This document shows, piece by piece, positions 22,404 through 34,850 of a stretch of 64,000 nucleotides of DNA. The notes under the pieces are model-generated. The model did not search any database. It was not told where the DNA came from and saw only the letters and a program-made list of their open reading frames with translations. Source of the stretch: Lithobates sylvaticus (lineage: Eukaryota > Chordata > Amphibia > Anura > Ranidae); contig CM053027.1 in assembly GCA_028564925.1 (NCBI GenBank), forward strand, positions 244,615,649 to 244,679,648, given 5' to 3'. Each line of letters opens with the position of its first letter. The stretch's first letter is position 1. Made by a program: the position numbers and the translations under genes.

Positions 22404-23382
22404 CCGCTTCCCGAACGGCTCATGTACATATACGTGAGCAGAATGGCACGGGCAGGCAAAATCCCGTACCTGTACGGGATCCTTTAAATGCCTGCCCGTG
22501 GGTCGTGTGCGCGCCGCCAGCGGCGCGCTCGCGACCCGGTCGGGAGCTCCGTGACCCCGGCCGTGGGACCAGCGGACAGCGAACGGGTCAGGGAGTTGGA
22601 GAACGGGGAGAGGTATGTGTAAACAAACCTCTCCCCGCGCTTCCTACTCTGCCTGTCATTGATTGGCTGTTCCCGGTCATCGGGAAAGCCGATCAATGAC
22701 GTCAGACGTCAGCCCCGCCCCTAATGTAAAAAAACACACACACGTCACAGCCCATAACCCCTCCCCTCCCCCTAGTGGTTAACCCCTTCACTACAACTGT
22801 CATTTATACAGGAATCAATGCATTTAAATAGCATTGATTGCTGTATAAATGACAAGGGTCCCAAAAATGTGTCAAAAATGTCCGATGTGTCCGCCATAAT
22901 GTCGCAGTCACAATAAAAATTGCTGATCGCCGCCATTACTAGTAAAAAAAAAAATATTAATAAAAATGCTATAAAACTATCCCCTATTTTGTAAACGCTA
23001 TAACTTTTGCGCAAACCAATCAATAATCGCTAATTGCGATTTTTTTTACCAAAAATATGTAGAAGAATACGTATCGGCCAAAACTGAGGAAAAAAAATGT
23101 TTTTTTATATATTTTTTGGGATATTTATTATAGCAAAAAGCAAAAAATATAGCATTTTTTTCAAAATTGTCGCTATATTTTTGTTTATAGCGCAAAAAAT
23201 AAAAACCGCAGGGGCGATCAAATACCACCAAAAGAAAGCTCTATTTGTGGGAAAAAAAGGACGCCAATTTTGTTTTGGAGCCACGTCGCACGACCGCGCA
23301 ATTGTCAGTTAAAACAACGCAGTGCCGAATCGCAAAAAGGGGCCTGGTCCTTTGGCTGCCAATTGGTCCGGGGCTGAAGTGG
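22404..23382. mobile_element. piggyBac-like MITE with TTAA target duplication
   Basis: Flanked by TTAA (22400-22403 and 23383-23386). The ends CCGCTTC and GAAGTGG are inverted, allowing one mismatch. The left part is strikingly GC- and CpG-rich (22500-22600: GCGCGCCGCCAGCGGCGCGC), while the middle is AT-rich with T-runs. There is no transposase. It splits the DIRS fossil; without it the flanks join at one TTAA. Confidence 0.7.
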
Positions 23383-26300
23383 TTAAAGTGAGCCCCTAGA
23401 AACACAAGTGATTGTGTTGGCTCTAGATGGCTCTTCTCCAGATTCAGGAGCCACACAAATTCTTGAAGGGTGGATATGACTAGTCTTCTGTGCTCTAAAT
23501 TGTGTTCTTTTTCTTGAGCTAGGAGAAGCAGGTTGTCCAGATAATGGTGGAGGCGAACCCCTTTGACCCGAAGAAGAGCAACAACAGAAAGTAGAACCTT
23601 GGAAAAGACTTGAGATGACGATGTTACACCGAAGGGGAGACATGTGAATTGAAGATGCTGTTTGCCTACCGCAAAGCGGAGGAATTGCTGCAAGTCCACT
23701 GCCACTGGAACATGAAAGTAGGCGTCTTTCAGATCAACGGATACCAACCAATCTCCCGGATGCACTGACTGTTGGATTGTAAGTAAAGATTCCATTTTGA
23801 ACTTTTATTTTTGAATAAAGAAATTGAGATGGGTCAAGTCTATCACTGGTCTCCATGTGCCATTTTGTTTCTGAATCATGAACAGAGGATAATACATGCC
23901 GCTGCTTCGCTCACCTTCTAGAACAGGGATGGCTGCGCCATCCAATAAACATCCAATAAAATGCTTATGTAAGTTAACAGGACCAGATTTTTCTCCTCTG
24001 AGTCTGGAAGAGTCTTGGGGATGAATCTGAGTCTTGGGGTACTGTTGAAGACCCAGGTGTGACCGAAAGAGACTGTTTTGACGGTCCAGAAATCCTGGAT
24101 TGAGGCCGCCCAGACATGCTGGAAGTGAAGAAGACGAGCCCCCACCTGGCATGCCTGAGCGGGCCCAATCTCAAAAGGATTTAGTGGAATCCTGGTTGCC
24201 AGAGGAACCACCTTTTGTGGGTTTTTTGAAGGCGGACTGCCTGAATTTCCAAGCCTTGAAAACTCCCGACCAGGCCTGTAACTGCGCGATTACCTGGCAT
24301 GATCAGAATTTTGTCTCCTTGGAAAAGAGCGCTTCTGGTTCTGTAAGCGCCGATCCTGAGGGAGGAAACCTCATTTACCACCCGCGGCCCCGGGTTATGG
24401 CACTATAAAGCTTATTGCCAAAAAGAGAACTTCCCTCAAAGGAAATTCGGCACCATGCTTGTTTGGAAGCCGGATCCGCCAACCATGGATGGAGCCATAA
24501 AGCATGATGTGCTGAAGCAGCTGTCAACATAACCCGGGACATCAGACGAATAAGATCAATAGAAGCCTCCCCAAGAAAGGCAGACGCCAGCCTGATCTCC
24601 TGGATAGGTGAACTCTTCGCCACTTCACTGGAGATACCTCTTAGTGTCAGACCAGATTTCCATGGCTTTGGATACTGCGGCTACAGCGAGTACTAGTTTG
24701 CAAGCCATTCCTGTTGTCAGGTAAATCCTTTTCAGATCAGAGTTGATCCGTCTCTCCAAGGGATCTTTAAAGGAAACTGTATCTTCCAAGGGAAGAGTTA
24801 TATATCTCACTAATCTCAAGTGCTGCGTCCACCAACGGAGCCGATTGAAGGTGTTTAACATCCTGTTCCTTAAAAGGATACAACTTCAGAACTTTTGATT
24901 GCATGGAACTTTTCTTATCCATCTTGATCCACTCATCAGTGATGATGCCACCCAGTTCAGAGAGAAAGGGAAAATATTGACGCTCCTTATTGAGCTCTTT
25001 GAAGGAGAGAGGAGAAGTAACAGGGTCTTCCCAACTCAGAGCCTCTCTCACAGCTTTCACCAAAGAGGGAACCAAAGCATATTCAAAGCCCAAACTGGGA
25101 TCTTTTAGATCTGATTCACTGTCTGAGAGAGGAGCAGAAGGACGACTTGGTTGGGACGAATCCCATGTCTCCTGGGCCAGATCTTCTCCTAATGTAGGGT
25201 GTAATGGCTCTGGTGGGGAATCATGAGGCTGATGAGCCTGCCTCTCCTGTAGAGATTCTCTGACAACCCGCCTTACCATAGATTTAAGGCGCTGGTCTGC
25301 ACCATCCCTCTCATCTGCAGCTTTAGAAAAGCAGTGATCACAGAGAGCTTTGTGAGCCGGTACAGGAGCCCTACACCCCAGCATGATTTTTTTTGACCTC
25401 TTGCTAGAGCAAGATGAGGGGGGGGTGCGGAAGATCTCTACTATGCTGTTTGGATCTGGAAAGAGATCTATGATGACTGGACCTGGAGGAAAATTGCCGG
25501 TGGTGCCACTTTGAAGACCCACTCCCTTTTACAGGAACTACTTTGTGGATCAGACCTAGAAGGGCTGTGAGAAAGAAAGCAGAAAAGAGAAGACAGGAAG
25601 CAGCTGGTGCCCTAATACCCTACTCACTCCCCCCCTTGAACAGGCAGAAAGGTATAAACTACAAACTTACCTGTTACAAGAGGGCTGGCCACCAGGAGGC
25701 AGTGAGGCATTCATGGTATCAGCAGGAAATCGCTGCAGAGCCCACGATCATTCCCAGGGCTCTGTAGGCTACACCAAGATTTAAAGGTGGCACTGAGTGC
25801 CATCACCGGCTTGTCAGATGCGAGCGCTCATGGGCGAACCAAGCCCTGGTTTTGTTTTGAGTCCGCGCATGCGCCGAGCACACGCTTATACCCAGAAGAG
25901 AGAGGGCAGCAGCTGGAATGCAGGAAGAGTCAGCGCCATGCCCAGGAACACCATCAAAGGAAAAGACAAGAAAGCAAGGTACATACAACATACATACACT
26001 GCTGCTATGTAAATATAAATGATCGGGACCGAAACACACCGGACTTTATAGCAGATAATGGCCGCCTGATAACGATAGGCAAACAGGCCGTGCACACTCT
26101 GACAATCAAATATTCAAATCTTCAGTGCTACTCTGCAAAATCACTCCATACCCTGCTGAACAGTCAGGGCCTATCGGAGGAAATTAAACTGGTGCTCGGC
26201 CGATCCTGATCGCAGGGGAGTCATCTTGTAGAGAACCACAACATGGTCCTACGGAGGAGGACAAAAAAGGAACATGGATTGCAGCCTAAAGCAAAGATTT

Positions 26301-26760
26301 ATGGGAGACTTGTCCTATAGGGTAAATTGATAAAGAGAAAAAAGTGTGGGACTTTATATGAAGCATACATCCCTGGAGATATCACGGTATGAATGGAAGT
26401 GGACAATACTTAGTATATTAGAACTATGGACATTACATGACAGCATTGTACAACAACAACAATTGGCAGTCGCTGATTTATTGATATATAAAATATAACT
26501 AATAGTATTCACATGATAAAATAATGACATAGTAAGTTCATAATGTACCCATTATAAAGAACCAGATACAGATATAGATATACAGATATAGGGCCTCCAG
26601 CAGTCCATCCCTGCACCCAGTCTCATTGGCATTCCTGTAAGTGGTTTTGGCAAATGGGCATATCTCCCCTCTCCTCTCCCTATACAACCTACTTATTATT
26701 ATTTTTTGAACATTTCCTACAAACTAATCATGTGTTTCAATATTTAGACATCTACTCCAT

Positions 26761-26808
26761 ACTTGCTCCTGAAGAGTGGCAGTAGCCACGAAACGCGTCA
26801 AGCCAATA
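26761..26808 (+). ncRNA. Hammerhead-ribozyme-like motif in PLE-4
   Basis: The conserved core is complete: CTGAAGA (26769-26775), a perfect 5-bp stem II GTGGC/GCCAC with an AGTA tetraloop (26776-26789), GAAAC (26790-26794), palindromic ACGCGT for stem III (26793-26798) and C26799 as cleavage-site base. Stem I is short (GCT/AGC plus TT/AA, with a C-A mismatch next to the core), so the monomer may be weak. The palindromic stem III would let two copies pair as a dimer, as proposed for other PLE hammerheads. Confidence 0.6.
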
Positions 26809-27703
26809 GATGCCCTCTTGTTCATATTTTATAACATTATTAATTGCCATATTTACTAATTGGACTGTACCAACAATCAGAGATACCCTCTTACCAGGGA
26901 GACACTCTTTAATGATAGTGGCTTTTTTTACCATGTGTACAATTCAAACTTAATATGTTACTAGTATATTATGTTATCAATATCATTGTTGTATACTTAT
27001 TCCAATGTATTTGGTTCTTTATAATGGTTACATTATGAGTAGAGTTGAGCGGACACCTGGATGTTCGGGTTTAGCTGGTTCGGCCGAACTTCAGAAAAAA
27101 GTCCGGGTTCGGAACCGAACTTGACCCGAATTTGACCCCGAACTCCGAACCCCATTGAAGTCAATGGGGACCCAAACTTTTGAAGACTAAAATGACTGTA
27201 AAAAAGTAATGGAAAGGACTAGAGGGCTGCAAATGGCAACACAATGTTGTTAAGAGCTCTGCAAACAAATGTGGATAGGGAAATAACTTAAAATAACATA
27301 AAAAAATTAAAAATAAAAATAATATGCTGGAGGCCCCCTTCTCAGCAGAAGAGGTACAGGAAGTCATTACGAACCTCAGAAACTCAACGGCATGATGCCG
27401 CACATATGGTGGGAATGCCCCAGAATACGCCCTTTCTGAAAAAAATTATCCAATTTAATGGATAAGATAGTGGTAAAATAAAATACTTGGAAATTAAAAA
27501 AATAAAAAAATTATAATCTTGACCTAGGAGGACGAGGTCCATATGAAGTAGGAGGTTGAGGTGGCGGTCGATGTGGCGGTGTAGGTGGAAGCGGCAGTGG
27601 AGGAGGACGAGGTAGCCAATACTGGTTCAAAAATACAACAATGGCTGGGTAAGGCTGGTGGTGATGTGTCGAATTCTGTCCCCCGTCACATAGTGTCCAC
27701 CCT

Positions 27704-27968
27704 GTACTGTGCTTGCTCAGTACGTAGGACAAGGGGATTTCTTAACTCTCCGAAGACGATGCGCAGTGAGTCCAGGTTCAAGCCACATCATCTGAGGTTG
27801 AAGCCTAGCCAAGCGAGCTCGTGAGGGGCCCTGTTACTATGTGCTACCGTATGTCCACTTGGATGGTGGGGCTTGAACCTGCACTCACTGCGCAGGCGCC
27901 GTTCATCTTCGGAGATTTCGTGAATCTCCTTGTCCTCCGTACTGCGCAAGCGCTTCGCCTGCGCAGTA
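27704..27968. mobile_element. Foldback MITE (TACTGYGC ends) inside hAT-2
   Basis: The left arm from 27704 (TACTGTGCTTGCTCAGTACG, then GACAAGG and TCTCCGAAGA) is inverted at the right end, where the last bases are CTGCGCAGTA (to about 27968). The arms together make most of the element. The central ~80 bp is not paired. Confidence 0.65.
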
Positions 27969-28026
27969 AGTGGCCGTACACTATCCGATGGCCAGACAGT
28001 TTTTGTCAGAACACTGGTATACGTGT

Positions 28027-31000
28027 CTATTCTGCACAAGGTATGGACAAGTCCTGTGGGATCCATGCCTGGTTCATTTTAATGAACGTGATCTTGTCCA
28101 CATTGGCTCTAGACAGGCGGCTGCGCTTGTCCGTGATAACGCCCCCTGCCGTGCTAAATACACGTTCAGATAATACACTGGCTGCAGGGCAGGCCAGCAC
28201 CTCCAAGGTGTAAAGGGCAAGCTCAGGCCATGTGCCCAATTTGGAGACCCTGAAGTTGAAGGGGGCAGACCCGTCATTCCGTTTGTGTAGGACATACTGC
28301 TCCACCATGTTGGTGAAATGCTGCCTTCTGCTAAGACGTTCCATCTCAGCTGGTGGTGCTGGTTGTTGTGGCATGCTGACAAAGCTTTTCCACATTTCGG
28401 CCATGCTAACCCTGCCTTCCGAGGTGCTGGTGGTGCCCCGGCTGCGTTGGTGACCTCTTCCTCCTCCTCTGCCTTTGCCTTGTGCTTCCACCGTACCCCC
28501 GCTGTCAAGTGGGAATGCCACCAGCAGCGCATCTACCAGCGTGCGCTTGTAATCGCGCATCTTACGATCACGCTCCAGTGAGGTAATTAAGGATGGCATG
28601 TTGTCCTTGTAACAGGGATCCAGCAGGGTGGCCACCCAGTAATCAGAAACCAGTTAAAATGTGGGAAACTCGGCGGTCATTACGGAGACACTGCAGCATG
28701 TAATCGCTCATGTGTGCCAGGCTGCCCAGAGGCAACGAAAAGCTGTCCTCTGTGGGAGGTGTATCGTCTGTGCCCAGCCATGCACCAGTGATGGACATGA
28801 GCTGGTCTGGGTGCCACCCTGCTGTGAACATGGTTCCTCCTCCTCCATCTCCTCCTCATCCTCCACCTCGTCATCCTCCAGAACTGTGCCCTTGCTGCCG
28901 GACAATTGTGTACCTGGCGCTTGTTGGTGCAGGAACCCACCCTCGTAGCCACTTGTGAATGACTGACCTGAAAGCCTTGGAATTGATCCCTCTTCCTCCT
29001 CCTCCTGTGCCACATCCTCTTCCATCATCGCTTGAAGCTTTTTTTCCAAGGAGGCATAGAACTGGGATAGTAACGCTGAGAACGGCATCATCGGCACTGG
29101 CCATGTTGGTGGAGTACTTGAAACAGTGCAACAAGGCACACAGGTCTCGCATGGAGGCCCAGTTATTGGTGGTGAAGTGGTGCTGTTCCGCAGAGCGACT
29201 CACGCGTGCATGCTGCAGCTCAGACTCCACTATCGCCTGCTGCTGTCTGGCCAGCATGTGCAAGGTGGAGTTCCACCTTGTGGGCACATCACATATGAGA
29301 CGGTGAGCGGGAAGGCCGAAGTTACGCTGCAGCGCTGACAGGCAAGCAGCAGCCGGGTGAGAACGCCGAAAGTGCGCACAGGCGGCCCGCACTTTAAGCA
29401 GCAGCTCTGGCATATCGGGGTTATTTTTAAGGAACCTCTGGACCACCAAGTTCAGCACATGCGCCAGGCAAGGGATGTGCGTCAAACCGGCTAGGCCCAG
29501 AGCTGCTACGAGATTTCGCCCATTATCGCCCATTATCGCACACCACCAGGCCGGGCTTGAGGCTCACTGCCACCAACCACTCATCGGTCTGTTGTTCCAT
29601 TGTACAACTCCTGCGCGGTGTGGGGTTTTTCCCCAAAACAGGAAAGTTTTAAAACTGCCTGCTGTCGTTTACCCCTGGCTGTGCTGAAGTTGGTGGTGAA
29701 GGTGTTATGCTGACCAGATGAGCAGGTGGTAGAGGATGAGGAGGCGGAGTAGGAGGAGTTAGCAACAGGAGGCAAACTGAAGTGCCCTGCAATCCTCGGT
29801 GGTGGAAGGACATGAGCCAAACTGCTATCCGCCTCAGGCCCAGCCGCCCCTACATTTACCCAGTGTGCTGTTAGGGAGATATAATGTCCCTGACCGTGCT
29901 TACTGGTCCATGCATCCGTAGTTAGGTGGACCTTGCCACAGATGGCGTTGCGCAGTGCACACCTGATTTTGTCCCCCGCTTGGTTGTGCAGGGAAGGGAT
30001 AGCTCGCCTGGAAAAGTAGTGGCGGCTGGGCACGACTTACTGTGGGAAAGCCAATGACATCAGCCTTTTAAAACTCTGCGTCTCCACCAGACGGAATGAC
30101 AGAATTTCAAAGGCGAGGAATTTTGAACTGCTGGCATTCAGGGCCAGGGATCGTGGGTGGCTAGGGGGGTACTTCCTCTTCCGCTCCAGTGTTTGGGAGA
30201 TAGAGAGCTGAACGCTTCCATGGGACATTGTGGAGATGGTTGGTGACCCAGGTGGTAGTGTTGCTGGCAGATCCTTTGTTTGCGGGTTGGCAGGTGCCAC
30301 TGTCACTACAGAGGTGGATGAAGAGGCCGAGACTGCAGCAGAAGAGGAAGCAGGAGGAGCCAGAGACCTTTCTTGGTTTTTGAGGTGTCTACTCCACTGC
30401 ATTTCGTGCTTTGCACTTAGATGCCTGGTCATGCAGGTTGTGCTCAGGTTGAGAACGTTTATGCCTCGCTTCAGGCTCTGATTGCACAGCGTGCAAACCA
30501 CTCATGTCTTGTCATCAGCACATTGTCTGAAGAACTGCCACGCTAGGGAACTCCTTGGACCTGGCTTTGGTGTGCTCGGTCCCTTGCTGCATTGGGCAGT
30601 AGCAGACGTACTGTCTAGGGGACAGACGCTCCGCTTTTGCACCCTGCTCCCTCTTCTGCTGTGTTGATGGCTCTGTGCGACCACCGCCTCTTCCTCTGAA
30701 CTACACTGGTCACCTGCATGATGTTGATTCCATGTGGGGTCAAGGACCTCATCGTCCTCCACATCATCTTCCACCCAGTCTTCACCCCTGCCCTCCTTGT
30801 CGGTCTGCACAATGTCGAAAGCAGCAGCAGTTGGCACCTGTGTTTCGTCATCATCCGAGGTGCGCTGCGATGGTCCTCCCATGCACTCATCATGAAACAT
30901 AAGTGGTTGGGCATCCGTGCACCCAATCTCTTCCACTTCTGGGGCAGGGCTATGTGGATGGCCCTGGAAAACCCTGCTAACAGAGTCATCAAAAAGCAGA

Positions 31001-31383
31001 AGAGACTGCTGCATGATTTGGGGCTCATACTGCTTGGCTGATTTGCAAGGGGGTGAGGTGAAAGACTGATGGACATCAGCTGCAGGTGCCAACTCTGAAC
31101 TTTCATCAGGAGACAGGATGGGAGACAATGTGAAGGAACCGGAGGCACTGTCAGCAGAAACCCAATCTACTATCGCCTGTACTTGTCCTGGCCTCAATAT
31201 TCGTACAGCCTCATTAGGCACGCCGAAATACTGCTGCAGGCTCTGTCGCCTACTCGCACCTGAGGAAGGTGTTTCACTAGTGCGTGTAGTTGGCACAGAT
31301 CGACCACGTCCTCTCCCTGCAACAGGAGTTCCACCAGCAGCACCAAGACCGGGACCACGTCCATTTTTTGACGATCTCCTCAT
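28027..31383 (-). pseudogene. hAT-2 transposase (zf-BED hAT), multiple frameshifts
   Basis: Segments in order: an N-terminal low-complexity acidic and Ser-rich part starting MRRSSKNGRGPG (31383-30502), the BED zinc finger with VCTLCNQSL and CMTRHLSAKH (near 30.4-30.5 kb), the first catalytic block HLTTDAWTSKHGQGHYISLT (near 29.9 kb), and the RNase H-fold region LTHIPCLAHVLNLVVQRFL and ICDVPTRWNSTLHML (29.2-29.5 kb). Last is the C-terminal hATC dimerisation region, ACPAASVLSERVFSTAGG (near 28.17 kb), ending at 28027. These lie in at least five reading frames, so about four or more indels or stops have broken it. Domain order and size match active BED-hAT transposases. Confidence 0.8.
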
Positions 31384-32166
31384 ATTTTCAAAATGTATGA
31401 TCTTGCCCTAAATGGGTGTTTTTGCAATTGCAGAATACACCCACAGTATGTACAGCGTGTATCCCAAAAACTGCAAAACTGCAGAAAATGCTATGAAAAA
31501 AAATTTTTTCAAAACTTTTTTTTTTGAATAGCACAATAGAAGAAAAAGAGATCGATTGCATATGTCACACTCCTGCAAACATGCACAAAACACTGCAAAA
31601 TTTATTTTTTTTGCAATGTTTTTGCAATAGCAGAATACACCCAGAGTATGTACAGCGTTTAGCTCAAAAACTGCAAAACTGCAGAAAATGCTATGAAAAA
31701 ATTATTTTTTCACTCAGAATTTTTTTTTGGAATAGCACAATCGAAGAAAGATAGATTGATTTAATATGTCACACACTCCTGCAAGCATGCAGAAAACACT
31801 GCAAAATTTTATTTTTTTGCAATGTTTTTGCAATAGCAGAATACACCCAGAGTATGGTGTATCTCACAGTAACATATGCAGTGCTGGTGCAATGAGCTTG
31901 CAGATAAAAGTTATATTTTGTCTGGCACTGGGCTCATGGCAGTGTAAAAAGAATGTGCACCAGGTCTTAGAGTTGATTTCTGAATAATTCTCTCCCCCTC
32001 AAAACAGGAACCTTGAACTACACTCTCTATCTATGTAGATCGCTTACTAATTATAAGATATTTAAGGAATGTGAACTGACACCTAGCATGTAATTCTCTG
32101 ACAGCAGCCATGCAAATTTCCCCACACTGTCTAAAGCAGAGTGATGCACTGTGCTGTGTGCCTGTA

Positions 32167-32179
32167 GCTTATATAGAGG
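32167..32179 (-). promoter_or_regulatory. Possible TATA box of hAT-2
   Basis: The minus strand reads CCTCTATATAAGC about 800 bp upstream of the transposase start, in a position comparable to the TATAAAAGG in hAT-1. It lies next to a hairpin (32198-32243, CAGCCATGCC/GGCATGGCTG). Confidence 0.35.
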
Positions 32180-32830
32180 CTGGGTCACATGCTGCACTGG
32201 CCAATCACAGCCATGCCATTAGTAGGCATGGCTGTGATGGCTTCTTAGGGCACACTAGTGAAACTAACGTGGATTGGCTGCCCTGCAGCTCTTAAAAAGG
32301 CGCCAATACATCTCCGAACACCGGACCCGAACCCTAACACACAGTCAATCGTTCGGGGTCGGGTCCGGGACCCGGACACCCAAAGTCGGGTACGGACCCG
32401 AACTTTACAGTTCGGTTTCGCTCAACCCTAATTATGAGCTTACTATGTCATTATTTTATCATGTGAATACTATTATTGTCATATTTTATATATCAATAAA
32501 TCAGTGACTGCCAATTGTTGTTGTACAATGCTGTCATGTAATGTCCATAGTTATAATATACTATTAATACTATACTTTATAAGTATTTTCCACTTCCATT
32601 CTTATTGTGATATCTCCAGGGATGTATATAAAGTCCCACTCTCTTTTCTTTTATCAAATTATTAGGGATGGAGGCGCTAAGCGATACATGCCTTGCGCTC
32701 TCATATAAAGTCCCAACTAGTTGCTTTAGGTTTTTTATTTTTATTTGTGTCCTATAGGGTAGTTATGGAGGTGGGGCTAACCCACACGTTGCTGCTATGG
32801 AGTCTGTCAGGAAAAGCATTTTTTTTTTCA

Positions 32831-33279
32831 GTTAGTATCAGTGTCAGTGTGTTTTAGGTAAGACAAAAAAAGCAAAATATGCACTATTGTTTCTGGGCCA
32901 TACTACGGGTACAAACAACAAATAACGTATACATATGTGGTATCACTGTGATCATCAGGAGAAGGAGAAATGATTTTGGGTTGTTCTGTCATCGTGGTAT
33001 GTTATTGTAATAGCAAGAAATACAGCTAATTTTCTTATTTTTTTACTATTTTGGCTCAGTTTTCCTTTGATATTAAAAAAATAAATAAAAAATAAATAAA
33101 GATATCTATTATCATTTGCCACCAAAATAAAGCCCAATTTGTCCTGTAAAAAAACAAGGTATAATCAACCTGGATACACAAAATAGTTGCAATGATATGT
33201 AAAGTTTTACTAACACGTGTCATTGTTGCAAAATTGTGTTCAGGCATAAGGACTTTTTTTACCCTCATCACAAAGGGGT
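32831..33279. other. Repeat-derived sequence, no gene
   Basis: Contains GTATACATATGTGGTATCAC and ends CAAAGGGGTTAA, suggesting the end of a TTAA-target MITE. The partner end was not found. Confidence 0.35.
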
Positions 33280-33930
33280 TAAATTGTTCCAGTATACATT
33301 TAAGAAATGGCAAACCTTTTTACCTGTACTGTTTCATTTGCCCAATCAATATAAGGATAATTAAAATCACCTATTATAACAATACCCTGCTTCCTAGCCA
33401 TTTCTGTCTAGGAAATGAACTGAGACTTCTCATTCTTTGTTAGGGGAACTATAACTTGCTCCCACAAGTAATTTACTATTTGCTGTATGCTTATAGAACT
33501 CCAGCCATAATGACTCTGTATTATCACAGTTCTCCTTATATCATCTCTCAAACTCACTTTCAGATCACTCTGTGTTAAGTGATCTGAAAATCTTCCCTGT
33601 TTAAAGCTTTAGTAACATCCTCTAATGCTACATTTGTCCTTTTTTGTGCACCACTTTGTGTAAAAGTGTTTTTGCCCCTTCTACATTACCTTTGAAATGT
33701 AGTGTTCCCAGAGACCTGTTTTTATTGTCAGAAATACTACTTTTCTTTGGTGTTGAGTACCCTCTAATGTGAGTCCTTCTAGGTCTCCCATGTAATTAAA
33801 CAGCATTCCACTCTTATGCCTTTCTAGAACTATAATGAGATCTATCTTGTTCTAGTTTACCTTATTTAGTGCTTAGAATTTCTTTACTGAGGTTCTCAAA
33901 TGGCTGACAGATCTCATGTCCCTTTTCTCG
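33280..33930 (-). pseudogene. Antisense L2/CR1 LINE, AP endonuclease fragment
   Basis: Minus-strand translation shows NTESLWLEFYKHTANSKLL and GASYSSPNKE (33.43-33.54 kb) and then GDFNYPYIDWANETVQVKRF (near 33.33-33.38 kb), the GDFN block of LINE endonucleases. The segment nearer 33.9 kb reads ERHKSGMLFNYMGDLEGL. Frames change between blocks. Orientation and order would fit the missing upstream part of the LINE at 16985-20519. Confidence 0.55.
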
Positions 33931-34439
33931 TATAAACTAAATTGTTTAAATGCTAAAAACGAATGCTGAATGGTGAAATAGCACCCTAAACTAGGATCTT
34001 TGATATGTCATGGAGAAAACTAATTCACACATTAGTATCAAAACCTGCTGGGTGTAACTATTAGATGAGACACAATTATTTTTATCTTGTGTTGATGATG
34101 GATTCTTACTGTGCACGTTGATGAGATATATTAGTTCATGTTAAATTGGATTTGTCTCCTAAAGTAGCAATGAATAGTGGGTATTTACAGTACATTTGTG
34201 ATTCAGGCTGGCTATATATAACAACCATAAAACTACGTCACTGGAAGTACACACATTGGATAAACCTAATGTATAATTATGTGGATGATTTAAAAGCACC
34301 CTAAATTGGGAGCACCTTGGAAAGGATGATACTACTGCATACATTAAGATAAAAAACCTGGTGGCTTTAACTACATTATGTGACTTAACTTCCTGTTTAT
34401 TTGCTTGCTGATGATGAGCTATATTAGTTCTAGTTTTTA
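33931..34439. other. No recognisable feature
   Basis: AT-rich unique-looking sequence. Two loosely similar segments (33985-34060 and 34295-34380, both with AGCACCYTAAA and CTGSTGG-like words) may be an old duplication. Confidence 0.3.
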
Positions 34440-34850
34440 ATACACTTGCGGACAGAGTTATTAGACACTTTGTGCACTATGGGAATTTATCAGACAAGAT
34501 TGACCCCATGTATTTGCACTTTAATATAATGGTGTTTAGATATCAAATTGGTCCATGACTTCATCGATATGCATTAATCATGTGTGTTTTGTCATTATAA
34601 TTTCAATATTTCATATGTATGGGAGACATCAGGGAGGACAGGATGTTTTTGGAGGGGAGGGCAGTGTGTGGTGTAATCCCTTCTGGATTTTTCACATCTG
34701 CACCTGCTCTCTGATTCTCTCTCCCCCTCCAAATACAGTGTGAAATGCGTTAGATATCCAGCACTTCCTCTGTACCATATGGACTGAATTTGGATTTTTA
34801 AAACTTTTTTCAATAAAGGTGTTGTATCAGTGTGTGGCCATCCAGGACTC
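34440..34850 (+). repeat. Possible PLE pLTR remnant
   Basis: GTGTGAAATGCGTTAGATATC near 34739 recalls the GAAAC-GCGT end of a hammerhead. The downstream TTTTTTCAATAAAGGTGTTG and GTGTGTGGCCATCC echo the layout after the hammerheads of the other PLE copies (AATAAA, then a GTGG/GGTC word). No TSD or arms were found. Confidence 0.3.

Larger units (their letters stand above)
27040..32430 (-). mobile_element. BED-finger hAT transposon hAT-2, complete ends, degraded gene
   Basis: It has an 8-bp duplication ATTATGAG (27032-27039, 32431-32438), as expected of hAT elements. The ends TAGAGTTGAGCGGA and the inverse of TCGCTCAACCCTA form short terminal inverted repeats. The transposase runs right to left (31383 to 28027) and a MITE (about 27704-27968) is inserted near its 3' end. 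31400-31860 holds degenerate tandem copies of a ~200-bp unit (GCAATAGCAGAATACACCCA). It is inserted in PLE-4. Confidence 0.85.
26325..32747 (+). mobile_element. Penelope-like element PLE-4 (non-coding), split by hAT-2
   Basis: Flanked by the 14-bp duplication TGTCCTATAGGGTA (26311-26324, 32748-32761). Own sequence: 26325-27039 and 32439-32747, about 1 kb. The left ~240 bp (26325-26560) is an inverted copy of 32439-32690. A hammerhead core lies at 26769-26799. No coding sequence remains. The right tail duplicates the words TATAAAGTCCCA (32637 and 32704). Confidence 0.75.
22046..32830 (-). mobile_element. DIRS-type retrotransposon fossil, interrupted
   Basis: Minus-strand parts: a gag-like region near 24.8-25.5 kb, reverse transcriptase near 23.4-24.2 kb with the DIRS-style block DWLVSVDLKDAYFHVPV, and an RNase H-like stretch near 22.05-22.40 kb. 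The 5' leader lies in 25.5-26.3 kb and appears to continue after PLE-4 at about 32.76-32.83 kb. No tyrosine recombinase was recognised. Insertions: a piggyBac-like MITE (22404-23382) and PLE-4 with hAT-2 (26325-32747). It is an old copy with several breaks. Confidence 0.65.

Noticed and set aside
28232-31411. Plus-strand open frames of 70-130 codons across hAT-2
   Set aside because: They lie antisense to the degraded transposase and show no motif of their own.
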